Assembly (NCBI GenBank): GCA_035764935.1
Contig: DASTYK010000106.1
Coordinates: 1 to 64,000, forward strand
Source: Longimicrobiales bacterium
Lineage (GTDB): Bacteria; Gemmatimonadota; Gemmatimonadetes; Longimicrobiales; RSA9
Reading direction: 5' to 3'
DNA: 64,000 nucleotides
Shown here: positions 54,639-63,597 of the stretch, piece after piece
Layout: every line of letters starts with the position of its first letter
How positions within the stretch are numbered: the first letter of the stretch is position 1
The notes under the pieces: model-generated
The model's database searches: none
Seen by the model: the letters and a program-made list of their open reading frames with translations, nothing else
What the model was told of the DNA's origin: nothing
Translations under genes and position numbers: made by a program

Positions 54639-54655
54639 CCTGATAGCGGATCAGG
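54639..54655. promoter_or_regulatory. FNR/DNR-like palindrome in the divergent respiratory promoter
   Basis: CCTGAT-AGCGG-ATCAGG, a perfect 6-bp inverted repeat with 5-bp centre, 119 bp before the small oxidase gene and 126 bp before the cytochrome b fusion. The half-site resembles TTGAT of the FNR/DNR family, but the spacer is 5 rather than 4. Confidence 0.35.
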
Positions 54656-54773
54656 CAACCGCCTATGGCCGCCGCGGCCGTGCGGCTTAATCTCATATTC
54701 CCATGTCCTTGTGCGATTGGCTCCCCCACCGCCAGTCGATCCGGCCGGACCCACTCACGAGACGGAGCGCACC

Positions 54774-54944
54774 ATGGATGACGTGCGACCGACCCCCACC
54801 GCGCCGGACGAGCTGCCGCTCGGCCAGCGTCTCTACGACAACTGGTTCCTGCTGCTGGTGGCCGGGATCGTCATCATGGCGGTGATCTACACGGGCTGGG
54901 GGCTGTTCGAGGTCGCCACCATGCCGACGGCGGAGCTCCCATGA
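54774..54944 (+). CDS. Small single-pass membrane subunit of the heme-copper operon
   Basis: A 56-residue protein with one membrane helix (about 24-45, WFLLLVAGIVIMAVIYTGWGLF) after a polar N terminus. A GGAG ribosome site precedes the ATG, and its stop overlaps the subunit II start (ATGA). Size and place suggest a small accessory subunit comparable to subunit IIa of ba3-type oxidases; no sequence family is claimed. Confidence 0.7.
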   Translation: MDDVRPTPTAPDELPLGQRLYDNWFLLLVAGIVIMAVIYTGWGLFEVATMPTAELP

Positions 54945-55576
54945 GCGGGCGAGGGGAGAACGGTGGCGGCGGCGCGCCCGAGGAGCGTCAGCCGATGACC
55001 ACCGGGATGCAGTCGCCGAAGGGACGCTGGTGGATCCCTGCACACCGTTCCGAGAAGGTGTGGTTCGCGATTGCGTTCGCGTGGTGCATGGTGCTGTTCG
55101 CGATGATGCCGCTCTGGCACTGGAAGGGCGGGCAGAACCCGTCGGGGATCCGACGCAAGGTCGAGCCTGCCGCATTCGAGGCGCGGGTGAACCAGTTCGT
55201 CGCCGACTACCAGGTGGGCGAGCTGAACGGCTTCCCCGTCGTCGAGCCGCCGCCCGGCAGCGACATCTACATGATCGGCCGGATGTGGAGCTGGTACCCG
55301 GTGTTGAAGCTGCGCAAAGGCACGGAGTACACGCTGCACCTGTCCTCGAAGGACGTGAACCACGGATTCTCCCTCTACCCCGTCAACATCAACTTCCAGA
55401 TCGTGCCCGGCTACGACTACGGGCTGCGCATCGTTCCCACCGAGGCGGGCGACTTCGGTGTGATCTGCAATGAGTTCTGCGGCGTCGGCCATCACATGAT
55501 GCTGGGCAAGGTGCTCGTCACGAACGAGGACGGGACCATGCCGGGCGAGCGAACCGCCAGCGCGGAGGTGCAGTGA
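54941..55576 (+). CDS. Heme-copper oxidoreductase subunit II (CuA)
   Basis: A 211-residue subunit with one membrane helix (about 40-57) and a periplasmic cupredoxin domain. The CuA ligands are complete: H141 (VNHGF), C176, E178, C180, H184 and M187 (CNEFCGVGHHMM). It therefore takes electrons from a soluble donor such as cytochrome c or a cupredoxin. One helix instead of two matches B-family (ba3-like) subunit II. Overlaps subunit I by 4 bp. Confidence 0.92.
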   Translation: MSGRGENGGGGAPEERQPMTTGMQSPKGRWWIPAHRSEKVWFAIAFAWCMVLFAMMPLWHWKGGQNPSGIRRKVEPAAFEARVNQFVADYQVGELNGFPVVEPPPGSDIYMIGRMWSWYPVLKLRKGTEYTLHLSSKDVNHGFSLYPVNINFQIVPGYDYGLRIVPTEAGDFGVICNEFCGVGHHMMLGKVLVTNEDGTMPGERTASAEVQ

Positions 55577-57333
55577 TGTCGACGATCACCGAAACGCCCG
55601 CCGCGCGCGCAGCGCGCCCATCGGATGTATTCCGCACGTGTGACGTCACGGGCCTGCGGCTGCATCGCCCGGCTGAGCGACTCATCAAGGCCAATGCTGT
55701 GGCCGCAACGGTCGCTCTGCTGATTGGCGGCATCAGTGCCATCCTGATCCTGCTCACGCGCTGGCAGGCTGTGCACCTGCTCGAGCCGGTGATGTTCTAC
55801 CGCGTGCTGACGGCGCACGGCATCAGCATGCTCATCTTCTTCATCATCTTCTTCGAGATGGCCGTGCTGTACTTCGCCTGCGGTCCGCTGCTGAACAGCA
55901 GGATTGCGGCGCCGAAGCTCGGCTGGTTCAACTTCGGCCTGATGAGTGTGGGCGCGGTGCTGGTGGAGTGGATGATCTGGACGGGCAAGGCCGACGTGCT
56001 GATGACGTCGTACATCCCGCTCCGTGCGGATCCGCTGTACTACCTGGGCATCATCTTCTTCGCGGTCGGCGCGCTGCTCGTCTGTTTCCAGTTCTTTGCG
56101 ACGCTGGTGATCGCGAAACGTGAGCGCACGTACGAGGGCTCACTGCCGTTGATCACGTTCGGCGCTGTCGCGGCGGCGATCATTGCGGTGATCACCCTGC
56201 TGCATGGAGCTGCGACCTATATCCCGACCTTCCTGTGGTCGATCGGGCTGATGAGTGTGGATCCGCAGGTCTACCGCATGCTGTGGTGGGCGCTGGGCCA
56301 CTCGTCGCAGCAGATCAACGTCGCAGCGATGGTCGCGATCTGGTACCTGCTCGGCGCGTTCACGGTCGGGGCGGTCGTGCTGAACGAGAAGATCAGCCGG
56401 ACCGCGTTCGTGCTCTACATCCTGTTCATCTCGATGGCATCTGCGCACCACCTGCTGGTCGATCCGGGCTTCAGCTCGTCGTGGAAGGTGGTGAACACGA
56501 GCTACTTCATGTACATGGCCGTGCTGGCGAGCATGCTGCACGGCTTCACGGTACCGGCCGGCGTGGAGGTCGGCCAGCGGCTGCGCGGGGTCACGCAGGG
56601 GCTGTTCGGCTGGGTCAAGCGCGCACCGTGGGGTGACCCCGGCTTCAGCTCGCTGGTGCTTTCGGTGGTGGTGTTCGGGTTCGTCGGCGGGATCACGGGG
56701 GTCACGATCGGCACGGAGCAGATCAACATCGTGGTGCACAACACGCTGCGCGTGCCGGGCCACTTCCACGCGACGGTCGTGAGCGGCACCGCGATGGCAT
56801 TCATGGGACTCACGTACTACCTGATCCCGCTCATCTTCCGGAAGAAGGTAGCCTTCTGGCGCGCCGCCCAGGCGCAACCGTACCTCTTTGCCGGCGGCAT
56901 GCTGATCTTCTCCATCTTCATGTCGTTCTCGGGCGGGTTCGGCGTACCGCGCCGGCACTGGGACATCACGTTCAGCAACGCCCCGTTCGAGCAGGCCTTC
57001 CATCCGGCAGTCGACGCACTGCTCGGCATCATGGCGCTCGGCGGACTGATCGCCGCCGTCGGTGGCGGCCTGTACATCCTGATCACCGTCTGGTCGGTGT
57101 TCTTCGGCAAGCCGTTCACCGAGGCAGACCGTGTGGCCGGCGCCAGGGGCCTGCCGCAGGGCATCATCCGCCCGCCACGGCCGGTTACCGTAGCGGACGA
57201 GGCGAACCTGCCGACCGGGCGCTTCGGCACGGCGCCCGGCACGATGTGGCTCGTGATCATCTTCCTGGCCGCGTTCGCGACGTACTACTTCGCGAACTGG
57301 AAGCTGCTGTCGTTCGTCTGGAAGATCGGCTGA
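55573..57333 (+). CDS. B-family heme-copper oxidoreductase subunit I lacking the active-site Tyr (candidate NO reductase)
   Basis: A 586-residue integral protein of 13-14 helices. Heme and CuB ligands are all visible: H82 (LTAHGISML), H243 (ALGHSSQQ), H292/H293 (SAHHLLVDPG), H397/H399 (VPGHFHA). In oxygen reductases of this family the helix VI His is followed four residues later by the Tyr that cross-links to it; here that position is Gln247. All oxidases known to reduce O2 keep this Tyr, while NO reductases of the superfamily lack it. Reaction therefore probably 2 NO to N2O, or another substrate. Annotated as cytochrome oxidase by homology. Confidence 0.88.
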   Translation: MMSTITETPAARAARPSDVFRTCDVTGLRLHRPAERLIKANAVAATVALLIGGISAILILLTRWQAVHLLEPVMFYRVLTAHGISMLIFFIIFFEMAVLYFACGPLLNSRIAAPKLGWFNFGLMSVGAVLVEWMIWTGKADVLMTSYIPLRADPLYYLGIIFFAVGALLVCFQFFATLVIAKRERTYEGSLPLITFGAVAAAIIAVITLLHGAATYIPTFLWSIGLMSVDPQVYRMLWWALGHSSQQINVAAMVAIWYLLGAFTVGAVVLNEKISRTAFVLYILFISMASAHHLLVDPGFSSSWKVVNTSYFMYMAVLASMLHGFTVPAGVEVGQRLRGVTQGLFGWVKRAPWGDPGFSSLVLSVVVFGFVGGITGVTIGTEQINIVVHNTLRVPGHFHATVVSGTAMAFMGLTYYLIPLIFRKKVAFWRAAQAQPYLFAGGMLIFSIFMSFSGGFGVPRRHWDITFSNAPFEQAFHPAVDALLGIMALGGLIAAVGGGLYILITVWSVFFGKPFTEADRVAGARGLPQGIIRPPRPVTVADEANLPTGRFGTAPGTMWLVIIFLAAFATYYFANWKLLSFVWKIG

Positions 57334-58247
57334 TGCGGGTCGAGCCCGTTCGCGGACGTGCGTCTGCATGGACGCGCGACGAGAGCATGGTGCTCGGCGG
57401 GCTCGTCGCACTGTTCGTGATCACGACTGCCTGGTGGGCGCTCGCGTTCTGGCCGGTGGAGGCAGCGCCCACCTGGCTGGAGCGCACGCGCTACGTCTGC
57501 TTCGGTGTCCGTGAGAACGGGCTGCCGGACGGTGGTGGCTGGATCGGACTCGTGGGAGGGCCGCTGGGGATGCTCGTCATCCTCGCGGTCGGATGGCTCG
57601 ACGGCGTGCGCGCGCTGCTGCACCGCGCGCGCCGCTCGCGCGCCGTGGCGGCAGCCCTGCTGCTGCTGTCTGCCGGCTCCATCATGCTCGTCTCCGGCGC
57701 GGCGACACGCGTGCGGCAGGTGCGTGCCACACCGGCCGAATACGTGAGCGACGTACCGCCGTCGACGTACCCGCGCCTCGATCGCCCGGCGCCGACGCTG
57801 CAGCTCCTGTCACAGGACGGCCGCCAGCGCGACCTCCAGGAGTTCGGGGGTCGGGTTACGCTGATCACCTTCGCGTACGCCCATTGCACCACCGTCTGCC
57901 CCGTGGTGGTGAGGCATGTCCTGGATGCGCAGGAGCAGCTCTCGCAGGCCGGGGAGCGTCCGGTCGTGCTCGTCCTGACGCTGGACCCCTGGCGGGACAC
58001 GCCATCCCGGCTGCCGGAGATGGCGCGCTCGTGGGGGCTGCCCACTGCCGATGCGTTCGTCCTTGGCGGTGCCGTCCAGGATGTCGAGCGGACGCTCGAC
58101 GCGTGGGAGGTTCCACGCACCCGCGACCTGACCACCGGCGAAGTCGTGCACCCGGCGCTCACCTACGTCGTCGACCGCGACGGTCGCATCGCGTACGCCA
58201 CGAACGGCAACGCGCGTTCGATCGTGTCTCTGGTGGAACGGCTCTGA
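57333..58247 (+). CDS. SCO1/SenC-type copper chaperone with N-terminal membrane domain
   Basis: A 304-residue protein. Two or three membrane helices fill residues 17-122 and include the loop CFGVRENGLPDGGGW. The SCO thioredoxin-like domain follows with copper ligands C185 and C189 (HCTTVCP) and H272 (EVVHPAL). SCO proteins deliver copper to CuA of subunit II. It overlaps the subunit I stop by 1 bp (TGATG), completing a four-gene operon. Confidence 0.88.
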   Translation: MRVEPVRGRASAWTRDESMVLGGLVALFVITTAWWALAFWPVEAAPTWLERTRYVCFGVRENGLPDGGGWIGLVGGPLGMLVILAVGWLDGVRALLHRARRSRAVAAALLLLSAGSIMLVSGAATRVRQVRATPAEYVSDVPPSTYPRLDRPAPTLQLLSQDGRQRDLQEFGGRVTLITFAYAHCTTVCPVVVRHVLDAQEQLSQAGERPVVLVLTLDPWRDTPSRLPEMARSWGLPTADAFVLGGAVQDVERTLDAWEVPRTRDLTTGEVVHPALTYVVDRDGRIAYATNGNARSIVSLVERL

Positions 58248-58289
58248 TCGTTCGAGGCAGCGGCATGCACGGTGCGCATTGCCCCGTGC

Positions 58290-59273
58290 ATGACACAGCC
58301 GTACGAGCTCGGCGACTGCCCCGCCTGTGGCGGCGACACGGCCGACCAGGTCGCGTCGGCGGACGATCTCCGCGCGGAGCTGGAAGCGCTCTGGGAGTTC
58401 CACACGCGGCGACTCCGACCGGATACGCCGCATCCGCACCTTACCGACCGCCTCGTGTTCTCGCAGCGCCCTGCCCTTCGCCTCGCGCGCTGCCGCCGGT
58501 GCGGAACGCTCTACCGCAATCCGCGCGAGCGCGAGGTCGAGCAGATCTACGAGAGCGATGCGGTACCCGCAGACGTCATGGACCGCCTCTTCGAATCGCA
58601 GCGGGATACCTACCGGGTACAGGCGCAACGGTTCGCACGAATCGCCGGACGCGCAGGCCGCGGGCTCGAGGTGGGGAGCTACGTGGGTGGATACCTCGAG
58701 GCGGTGCGCGCGCACGGCTGGCACTTCCGAGGCGTCGACGTGAACGAGGCCGCCGTGCGGTACGCACGAAGCCGCGACCTCGATGCGGTCGTCGGCACCA
58801 TCCACTCGCTCGACGACGGCGCGCGGTTCGACGCCGTCGCGATCTGGAACTGTCTCGACCAGCTCGCAGAGCCGCGCAAGGTTGTGGCCACCGCACACCG
58901 ACTCCTGCGGGACGGCGGGACGCTCGCGGTACGCGTTCCGAACGGTGCGTTCTATGCCCGCGTGCGGCGCTGGCTGCATACGCCGCTCGCATCCATCAGT
59001 CGGGCATTCCTCGCCTACAACAACCTGCTCGGGTTTCCGTACCGCACGGGCTTCACGCCCACGTCACTCGCGCGGATGCTCCGCAGCGAGGGATTCCAGG
59101 TGGTGCGGACACGCGGTGACACGCTCGTGCCGCTCGCGGATGAGTGGACCCGGGCGTGGGCAGCCGGCGAAGAACGCATGTTGAAGGCTGTACTGCGCAG
59201 GCTCGCGGGAGGACGCACGGCGCCATGGTTCGAGATGTACGCCCGACGGCGCTCACCTCACGAGGCGGAATAG
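58290..59273 (+). CDS. Class I SAM-dependent methyltransferase with zinc-ribbon knuckles
   Basis: A 327-residue protein (ATG 58290; GTG 58272 also possible). The N-terminal part has CPACGG and CRRCGTLY, then a Methyltransf_23-like Rossmann domain with SAM loop LEVGSYVGGYLEAV and GVDVNEAAV. The C-terminal half resembles methyltransferases of sugar or lipid pathways. Substrate unknown; not clearly linked to the respiratory genes. Confidence 0.8.
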   Translation: MTQPYELGDCPACGGDTADQVASADDLRAELEALWEFHTRRLRPDTPHPHLTDRLVFSQRPALRLARCRRCGTLYRNPREREVEQIYESDAVPADVMDRLFESQRDTYRVQAQRFARIAGRAGRGLEVGSYVGGYLEAVRAHGWHFRGVDVNEAAVRYARSRDLDAVVGTIHSLDDGARFDAVAIWNCLDQLAEPRKVVATAHRLLRDGGTLAVRVPNGAFYARVRRWLHTPLASISRAFLAYNNLLGFPYRTGFTPTSLARMLRSEGFQVVRTRGDTLVPLADEWTRAWAAGEERMLKAVLRRLAGGRTAPWFEMYARRRSPHEAE

Positions 59274-59298
59274 CAGAAGGACCCTGGGAGGTGCTGCG

Positions 59299-60051
59299 CT
59301 ACTCCAGCCCCTTCGGGCGGCCGAGCACTTCCTGCAGAACGATGGCCCGCTTCATGTCGCCGGACTGGAACAGCCATTCACGAGCCGGCCGACGCCGCGT
59401 CGTGCCGGTCACCACCGGCGTCTCGTCGACCCTGGCGTGGAACTCCGCGTGCCGCTGCACGGCCGGTGGCAGCGGTCGCTCCAGTGAGTAGACCTTTGGC
59501 GCCTTGTCCGCCGTGTACATGTTCCGCTCGCGCAGCCGCCGCTCCCGCAGCTGCTGGCGCTCGAGCTGACGCTGTGCCTCTTCCAGGCGACGGCGACGCT
59601 CGTACTCCCCGATCTCATCGGGAATCACCTCGTACGAGGCGAGCTCTTCGTCGACGTCCGCTTCCACGCCGACGTACTCCTCGTAGGAGGACGCTGGCTG
59701 CGGCTGCGGCGCCGGACGTGGAGCCGGTACCTGCTGCGGCCGCGGCTTTGGCCGCCCCGTGAGGATTTCCCACAGGTCATCGGGGATCATTGCCGCGGCT
59801 GCGTCTTCCGTCGCGTCCGGCGGAACCTCGTCGGTCGGCGCGGGCCGGCTGCCCTGCGGCAACGGACGCTGACTCGTTCCGGGGGGCCGATCGTACTCCG
59901 GACGCGGGCTGCGCGGCAGTGGCTGCTGCCGCGGCCGTGGCTGCGGCAGCGGGCGACCCTGCGGTGGCTCCTGCTTCCCCTTCGTCATCGCCTCGATCGC
60001 GCGTGCGATCAGCGCGATGATGATGAAGACGAGGAACAGCCCGCCTTCCAT
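59299..60051 (-). CDS. Membrane-anchored Pro-rich protein of the nfeD-floA cluster
   Basis: A 250-residue protein: one N-terminal membrane helix (2-20), a long Pro/Gln/Arg-rich stretch (28-125), a charged coiled-coil segment (about 148-185, ERRRRLEEAQRQLERQQLRERR) and a short conserved-looking C terminus (MKRAIVLQEVLGRPKGL). No family recognised. Its ATG overlaps the floA stop, so it is co-translated and may be a scaffold or partner of the flotillin. Confidence 0.65.
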   Translation of the reverse strand: MEGGLFLVFIIIALIARAIEAMTKGKQEPPQGRPLPQPRPRQQPLPRSPRPEYDRPPGTSQRPLPQGSRPAPTDEVPPDATEDAAAAMIPDDLWEILTGRPKPRPQQVPAPRPAPQPQPASSYEEYVGVEADVDEELASYEVIPDEIGEYERRRRLEEAQRQLERQQLRERRLRERNMYTADKAPKVYSLERPLPPAVQRHAEFHARVDETPVVTGTTRRRPAREWLFQSGDMKRAIVLQEVLGRPKGLE

Positions 60052-61040
60052 CAGCGCTCCTCGTCGGGGGCGGGCTGATCCGAGCTGCCCGCGATCGCCT
60101 GACGCATGTCGGTATCCGCGATCACATTACGGTAGCGGGCAAAGTCCATGACGCCGAGGTTGCCGCCGCGGAACGCCTCGGCGATCGCCAGCGGCACCTC
60201 TGCCTCCGCCTCGACCACGCGCGAGCGCATCTCCTGCACCTTTGCGCGGTTTTCCTGCTCGACGGCAACGGCCATCGCGCGACGCTCCTCCGCCTTGGCC
60301 TGCGCGATGCGCTTGTCCGCCTCCGCCTGGTCCGTCTGCAGCTCCGCACCGATGTTCTTGCCGACGTCGACGTCCGCAATGTCGATCGACAGGATCTCGA
60401 AGGCCGTTCCCGCGTCGAGGCCCTTCGCAAGCACGGTCTTGGAAATGTTGTCGGGGTTTTCGAGCACCTTCTTGTGCGAGTCGGCCGAACCGATCGTCGA
60501 GACGATGCCTTCGCCGACGCGCGCCAGGATCGTGTCCTCGCCTGCACCACCGACCAGTCGGTTGATGTTCGCTCGCACCGTGACACGCGCCGTTGCGATG
60601 AGCTGAATCCCGTCACGTGCCATGGCGGCGACACGCGGCGTGTCGATGACCTTCGGGTTGACCGAGACCTTCACCGCCTCGAGCACGTCACGCCCGGCGA
60701 GGTCGATGGCGGCGGCCTGCTCGAAGGAGAGGCCCAGGTTCGCCTTGTCCGCGCTGATCAGCGCCTTCACCACGCGGTCCACGTGGCCGCCCGCCAGGAA
60801 GTGTCCCTCCAGCTTGCCGGCAGTGAGATCGAGGCCGGCCTTGGTGGCGGCAATCAGCGGACGTACCACCGCAGCCGGGCTCACCTTGCGCAGGCGCATG
60901 CCGACCAGGTCGCCGATGCTCACGCGGACCCCCGCGAACACGGCCTCGACCCAGAGCCGGACCGGGATGGCCCAGCTGAGGATCAGCAGAAAGATGACGA
61001 TGAGGACGAGCGCTATCGTTGAAAACGCGAATGGATCCAT
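60051..61040 (-). CDS. floA: Flotillin-like protein FloA
   Basis: Membrane-raft scaffold of 329 residues: an N-terminal membrane hairpin/helix (about 5-25), a SPFH-type domain (about 40-220, [24 protein letters not shown]), and a Glu/Ala-rich coiled coil (about 235-295, [23 protein letters not shown]). It follows nfeD by about 115 bp, the standard nfeD-floA pairing. Confidence 0.93.
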   Translation of the reverse strand: MDPFAFSTIALVLIVIFLLILSWAIPVRLWVEAVFAGVRVSIGDLVGMRLRKVSPAAVVRPLIAATKAGLDLTAGKLEGHFLAGGHVDRVVKALISADKANLGLSFEQAAAIDLAGRDVLEAVKVSVNPKVIDTPRVAAMARDGIQLIATARVTVRANINRLVGGAGEDTILARVGEGIVSTIGSADSHKKVLENPDNISKTVLAKGLDAGTAFEILSIDIADVDVGKNIGAELQTDQAEADKRIAQAKAEERRAMAVAVEQENRAKVQEMRSRVVEAEAEVPLAIAEAFRGGNLGVMDFARYRNVIADTDMRQAIAGSSDQPAPDEER

Positions 61041-61155
61041 TCCCGACTCGCAGGTTGAGGTGCGCCTTCGACCAGGTGCTGTTGTCAGTATGTCGTTGAA
61101 TCGGGTCCGGATGCGTCCGCGAACCCACTGCTGCCTGGAGTCTGCTCCAGGTGTG

Positions 61156-62553
61156 CTACTCCGGCCTGTCCGTCTCCGCTATTGCGTCCACGGGCTCGAC
61201 CACGTGACGGTAGCCTTCCGCCCGGACGACCCGGATCGGCGTGCCCGCACTGATCCAGTTCGAGTCCGACACCACGTCCACGCGCTCGTCGCCGAACCGC
61301 GCTGCGCCGGATGGGCGGAGATCCGTCAGCGCCACCCCCAGCGAACCGACCAGGTCCGCACGCACCGGCTGCGACAGGTAACCGCTCTCGCGATCCGTCG
61401 ACTGGCCGAGCATCAGCCCGCTCGAGGTGAAACGCCCGGTCTTCGGCAGCTTCCGCAGCAGCGCCCAGGCGATCAGGATGCCAACGAGCAGCGAGAGTGA
61501 CAGCACTCCGGCCGCCTGGGTCCATTCCGCTGGTGTCGACGCAATGCCAACCATACTCAGCATGATTCCGGCTCCGAGCGCGAGCGCACCGGCGATGCCG
61601 GCCACTCCGAATCCAGGGATGACGAGGATTTCGAGCGCGATCAGGGCGACGCCTGCAGCGATCAGCAGCAGCTCCTCCCACCCAGCCAGACCGACCAGGA
61701 AACGGCTGCCGAAGAACGCGAGCAGAGACCCTATCCCCACAGTACCCGCCAGGCCGAACGACGGCGTCTTCAACTCGAACAGGATGCCGAGGAAGCCGAG
61801 CGTGAGCAGCAGCGGCGCAACGGTCGGGTGTGTCAGGAACCGCACCACGTTCTCCGCCCAGTTCGCCTCGGTGCTTGCGACGGCCGCGTTGCCCAGACCG
61901 GTTCCGGCGAGCAGGTCGTTCAGGTCCTGGACCTCTTCCGCGTAGCCGAGCCGCGTCGCCTCCTCCGTGGTGAGCGTGAGCAGCTTGCCCGCTTCGACGA
62001 CGCCCTCGATCTCGATTTCCTCGTCCACCATCGCCTCGGCAATGCGCGGATCGAGCCCTCGCTCCTGGGCGAGCGTGCGCATCTCGCCGCGCATCACGCT
62101 CACGATCTTTTCGGACGCCTTGTCACCGCTGCCGTCGACCGGGGTCGCAGCACCCAGGATCGCGCCCTCGCGCATGTAGATGCGGTCCGTGGCAAGTGCG
62201 ATCATGGCACCCGCACTGAGCGCGCGGCGGTTCACATATGCATAGACGGGAGTGTCCGTTTCGCGTACGGCGTCGACGATCTCCTGCGCGGCATCGATGC
62301 GCCCCCCGGGCGTGTCGAGCTCCAGGATCACCGCCCGCGCTTCCGCGGCTTCCGCCTCGTCGATGCTGCGGCTGATGAACGGGGCGAGCCCGAGCTCGAT
62401 CACGCCGTCCACCGGGACGCGGTAGACGACGGCACCGGTCTCGGTCGGGTCCGGGGCGGAAGGCCGCAGCGCGATCCAGGTGAGGCCCGCCAGGACGCTG
62501 AGCACGAGCGCAGCTCCAGCGGCGAGGCGAGTTGCGATGCGGTTCGGTGCCAT
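61156..62553 (-). CDS. NfeD family membrane serine protease
   Basis: A 465-residue protein from the ATG at 62553: signal/anchor helix, a ClpP-like serine protease domain with the Ser in [15 protein letters not shown] and Lys around GDKASEKIV, then four membrane helices (about 245-390) and the NfeD OB-fold (about 400-460, SSGLMLGQ...GTPIRVV). Partner of flotillins in membrane quality control. The longer frame start at 62604 adds residues without signal character. Confidence 0.9.
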   Translation of the reverse strand: MAPNRIATRLAAGAALVLSVLAGLTWIALRPSAPDPTETGAVVYRVPVDGVIELGLAPFISRSIDEAEAAEARAVILELDTPGGRIDAAQEIVDAVRETDTPVYAYVNRRALSAGAMIALATDRIYMREGAILGAATPVDGSGDKASEKIVSVMRGEMRTLAQERGLDPRIAEAMVDEEIEIEGVVEAGKLLTLTTEEATRLGYAEEVQDLNDLLAGTGLGNAAVASTEANWAENVVRFLTHPTVAPLLLTLGFLGILFELKTPSFGLAGTVGIGSLLAFFGSRFLVGLAGWEELLLIAAGVALIALEILVIPGFGVAGIAGALALGAGIMLSMVGIASTPAEWTQAAGVLSLSLLVGILIAWALLRKLPKTGRFTSSGLMLGQSTDRESGYLSQPVRADLVGSLGVALTDLRPSGAARFGDERVDVVSDSNWISAGTPIRVVRAEGYRHVVEPVDAIAETDRPE

Positions 62554-62734
62554 ACCGACAGTACCGGTGATGTGGGGAGGTGTTCCGCGCGCGCACACGT
62601 GCACGCCCGTGGTGCCTGCACTGCCGCGCAGCCTTCCAGGCGTCGGAAACGGCCGGTCACCAGCCGCCGGGGCGGGCTGCGGCTACACGTCGAAGCTACC
62701 GGGCACGCCCGCTAGCAGCAAGCAGTTCGGGCAC

Positions 62735-62764
62735 TTGACCCCCTCCCCTGCGCGCGTCTAGGTT
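62735..62764 (+). promoter_or_regulatory. Predicted promoter of the tetR gene
   Basis: -35 TTGACC (62735-62740), 18-bp spacer, -10 TAGGTT (62759-62764), 48 bp before the ATG. Confidence 0.5.
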
Positions 62765-62782
62765 GGCGGCGACGACGTCTTG

Positions 62783-62794
62783 GAACGAGCGTTC
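62783..62794. promoter_or_regulatory. Predicted TetR operator
   Basis: Perfect palindrome GAACG-AG-CGTTC placed about 12 bp after the predicted start of transcription. It matches the AACG-N2-CGTT core bound by Thermus PaaR/FadR-like TetR proteins, suggesting autorepression. Confidence 0.5.
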
Positions 62795-62811
62795 ACTCGA
62801 AGCAGCAGGAC

Positions 62812-63459
62812 ATGGGCGAGCCCCGGCGCACCTACGACGACAAGCTCGAGCGGCTGCTGCAGACGGCGGCCGCGGTGTTCGCCGAGAAGGGGTACCACCC
62901 CGCGAGCATCCGCGACATCAGCCGGGCGACCGGGACCAGCCTGTCCGGCCTCTACTACTACTTCCGCAGCAAGGAAGAGCTGCTCTTCCTGATCCAGGAC
63001 CATTGCTTCACCACGGTGCTGGAGAACCTGCAGCGGCGGCTGCGCGGCGTCAGCGCTCCCGAGGAGCGCCTGCGGGTACTGGTGGACAACCACCTGCGCT
63101 TCTTTGCCGCGAACATGAACGAGATGAAGGTGCTCTCGCACGAGGCGGCGTCGCTCAGCGGGGAGTACCGCAACCAGGTCAACGCGCACAAGAAGCGCTA
63201 CGTCGAGCTGTGCGCCTCGATCATGGCCGGGCTGTCCCCGGACGACTCGGCTGCCGAGCACCGCGCCGCGGCGCTTTCGCTCTTCGGCATGATGAACTGG
63301 ATCTACACCTGGTATCACCCGGAGCGGGACCTGCCCGTGGACGAGCTCGCCGCCATGATGACGCGGGTATTCCTCGGCGGGTACCGCGAGAACCAGTCAG
63401 CGGCAGAGCACGCGATCGGCGACGACGCCGTGGCCGCGCCGTCGATCTGGCGCCGCTGA
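62812..63459 (+). CDS. TetR/AcrR family transcriptional regulator (fatty-acyl/phenylacetyl-CoA type)
   Basis: A 215-residue regulator: helix-turn-helix at about 12-58 (LLQTAAAVFAEKGYHPASI, SGLYYYFRSKEEL) and a helical ligand-binding domain of the KstR2/FadR-like type (MNWIYTWYHPERDLPVDELA). It precedes an enoyl-CoA hydratase gene, so an acyl-CoA effector is likely. The ATG is supported by AGCAGGA upstream. Confidence 0.92.
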   Translation: MGEPRRTYDDKLERLLQTAAAVFAEKGYHPASIRDISRATGTSLSGLYYYFRSKEELLFLIQDHCFTTVLENLQRRLRGVSAPEERLRVLVDNHLRFFAANMNEMKVLSHEAASLSGEYRNQVNAHKKRYVELCASIMAGLSPDDSAAEHRAAALSLFGMMNWIYTWYHPERDLPVDELAAMMTRVFLGGYRENQSAAEHAIGDDAVAAPSIWRR

Positions 63460-63468
63460 AGCAGGCCG

Positions 63469-63492
63469 GCAGCGCGGCGTAAGCGGCGCTGC
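63469..63492 (+). terminator. Hairpin after tetR
   Basis: Seven-bp perfect arms (63469-63475 and 63486-63492) 10 bp after the stop codon, without a T-tract. A second 7-bp hairpin (63505-63522) follows. Either could end tetR transcription or be an operator. Confidence 0.35.
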
Positions 63493-63597
63493 ACACTACC
63501 ATCAGGACGTCATGCGACGTCCCCGATCCGGCAACCCCGCGCACTCGACGCGCACAGCCGTCGCATGGCGCGACGATGCAAACTCCTCGGAGGCATG

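Noticed and set aside
54525-54680. Possible riboswitch or leader RNA before the heme-copper operon
   Set aside because: GC-rich sequence with only the short palindrome described; no conserved riboswitch core recognised and the start of transcription is unknown.
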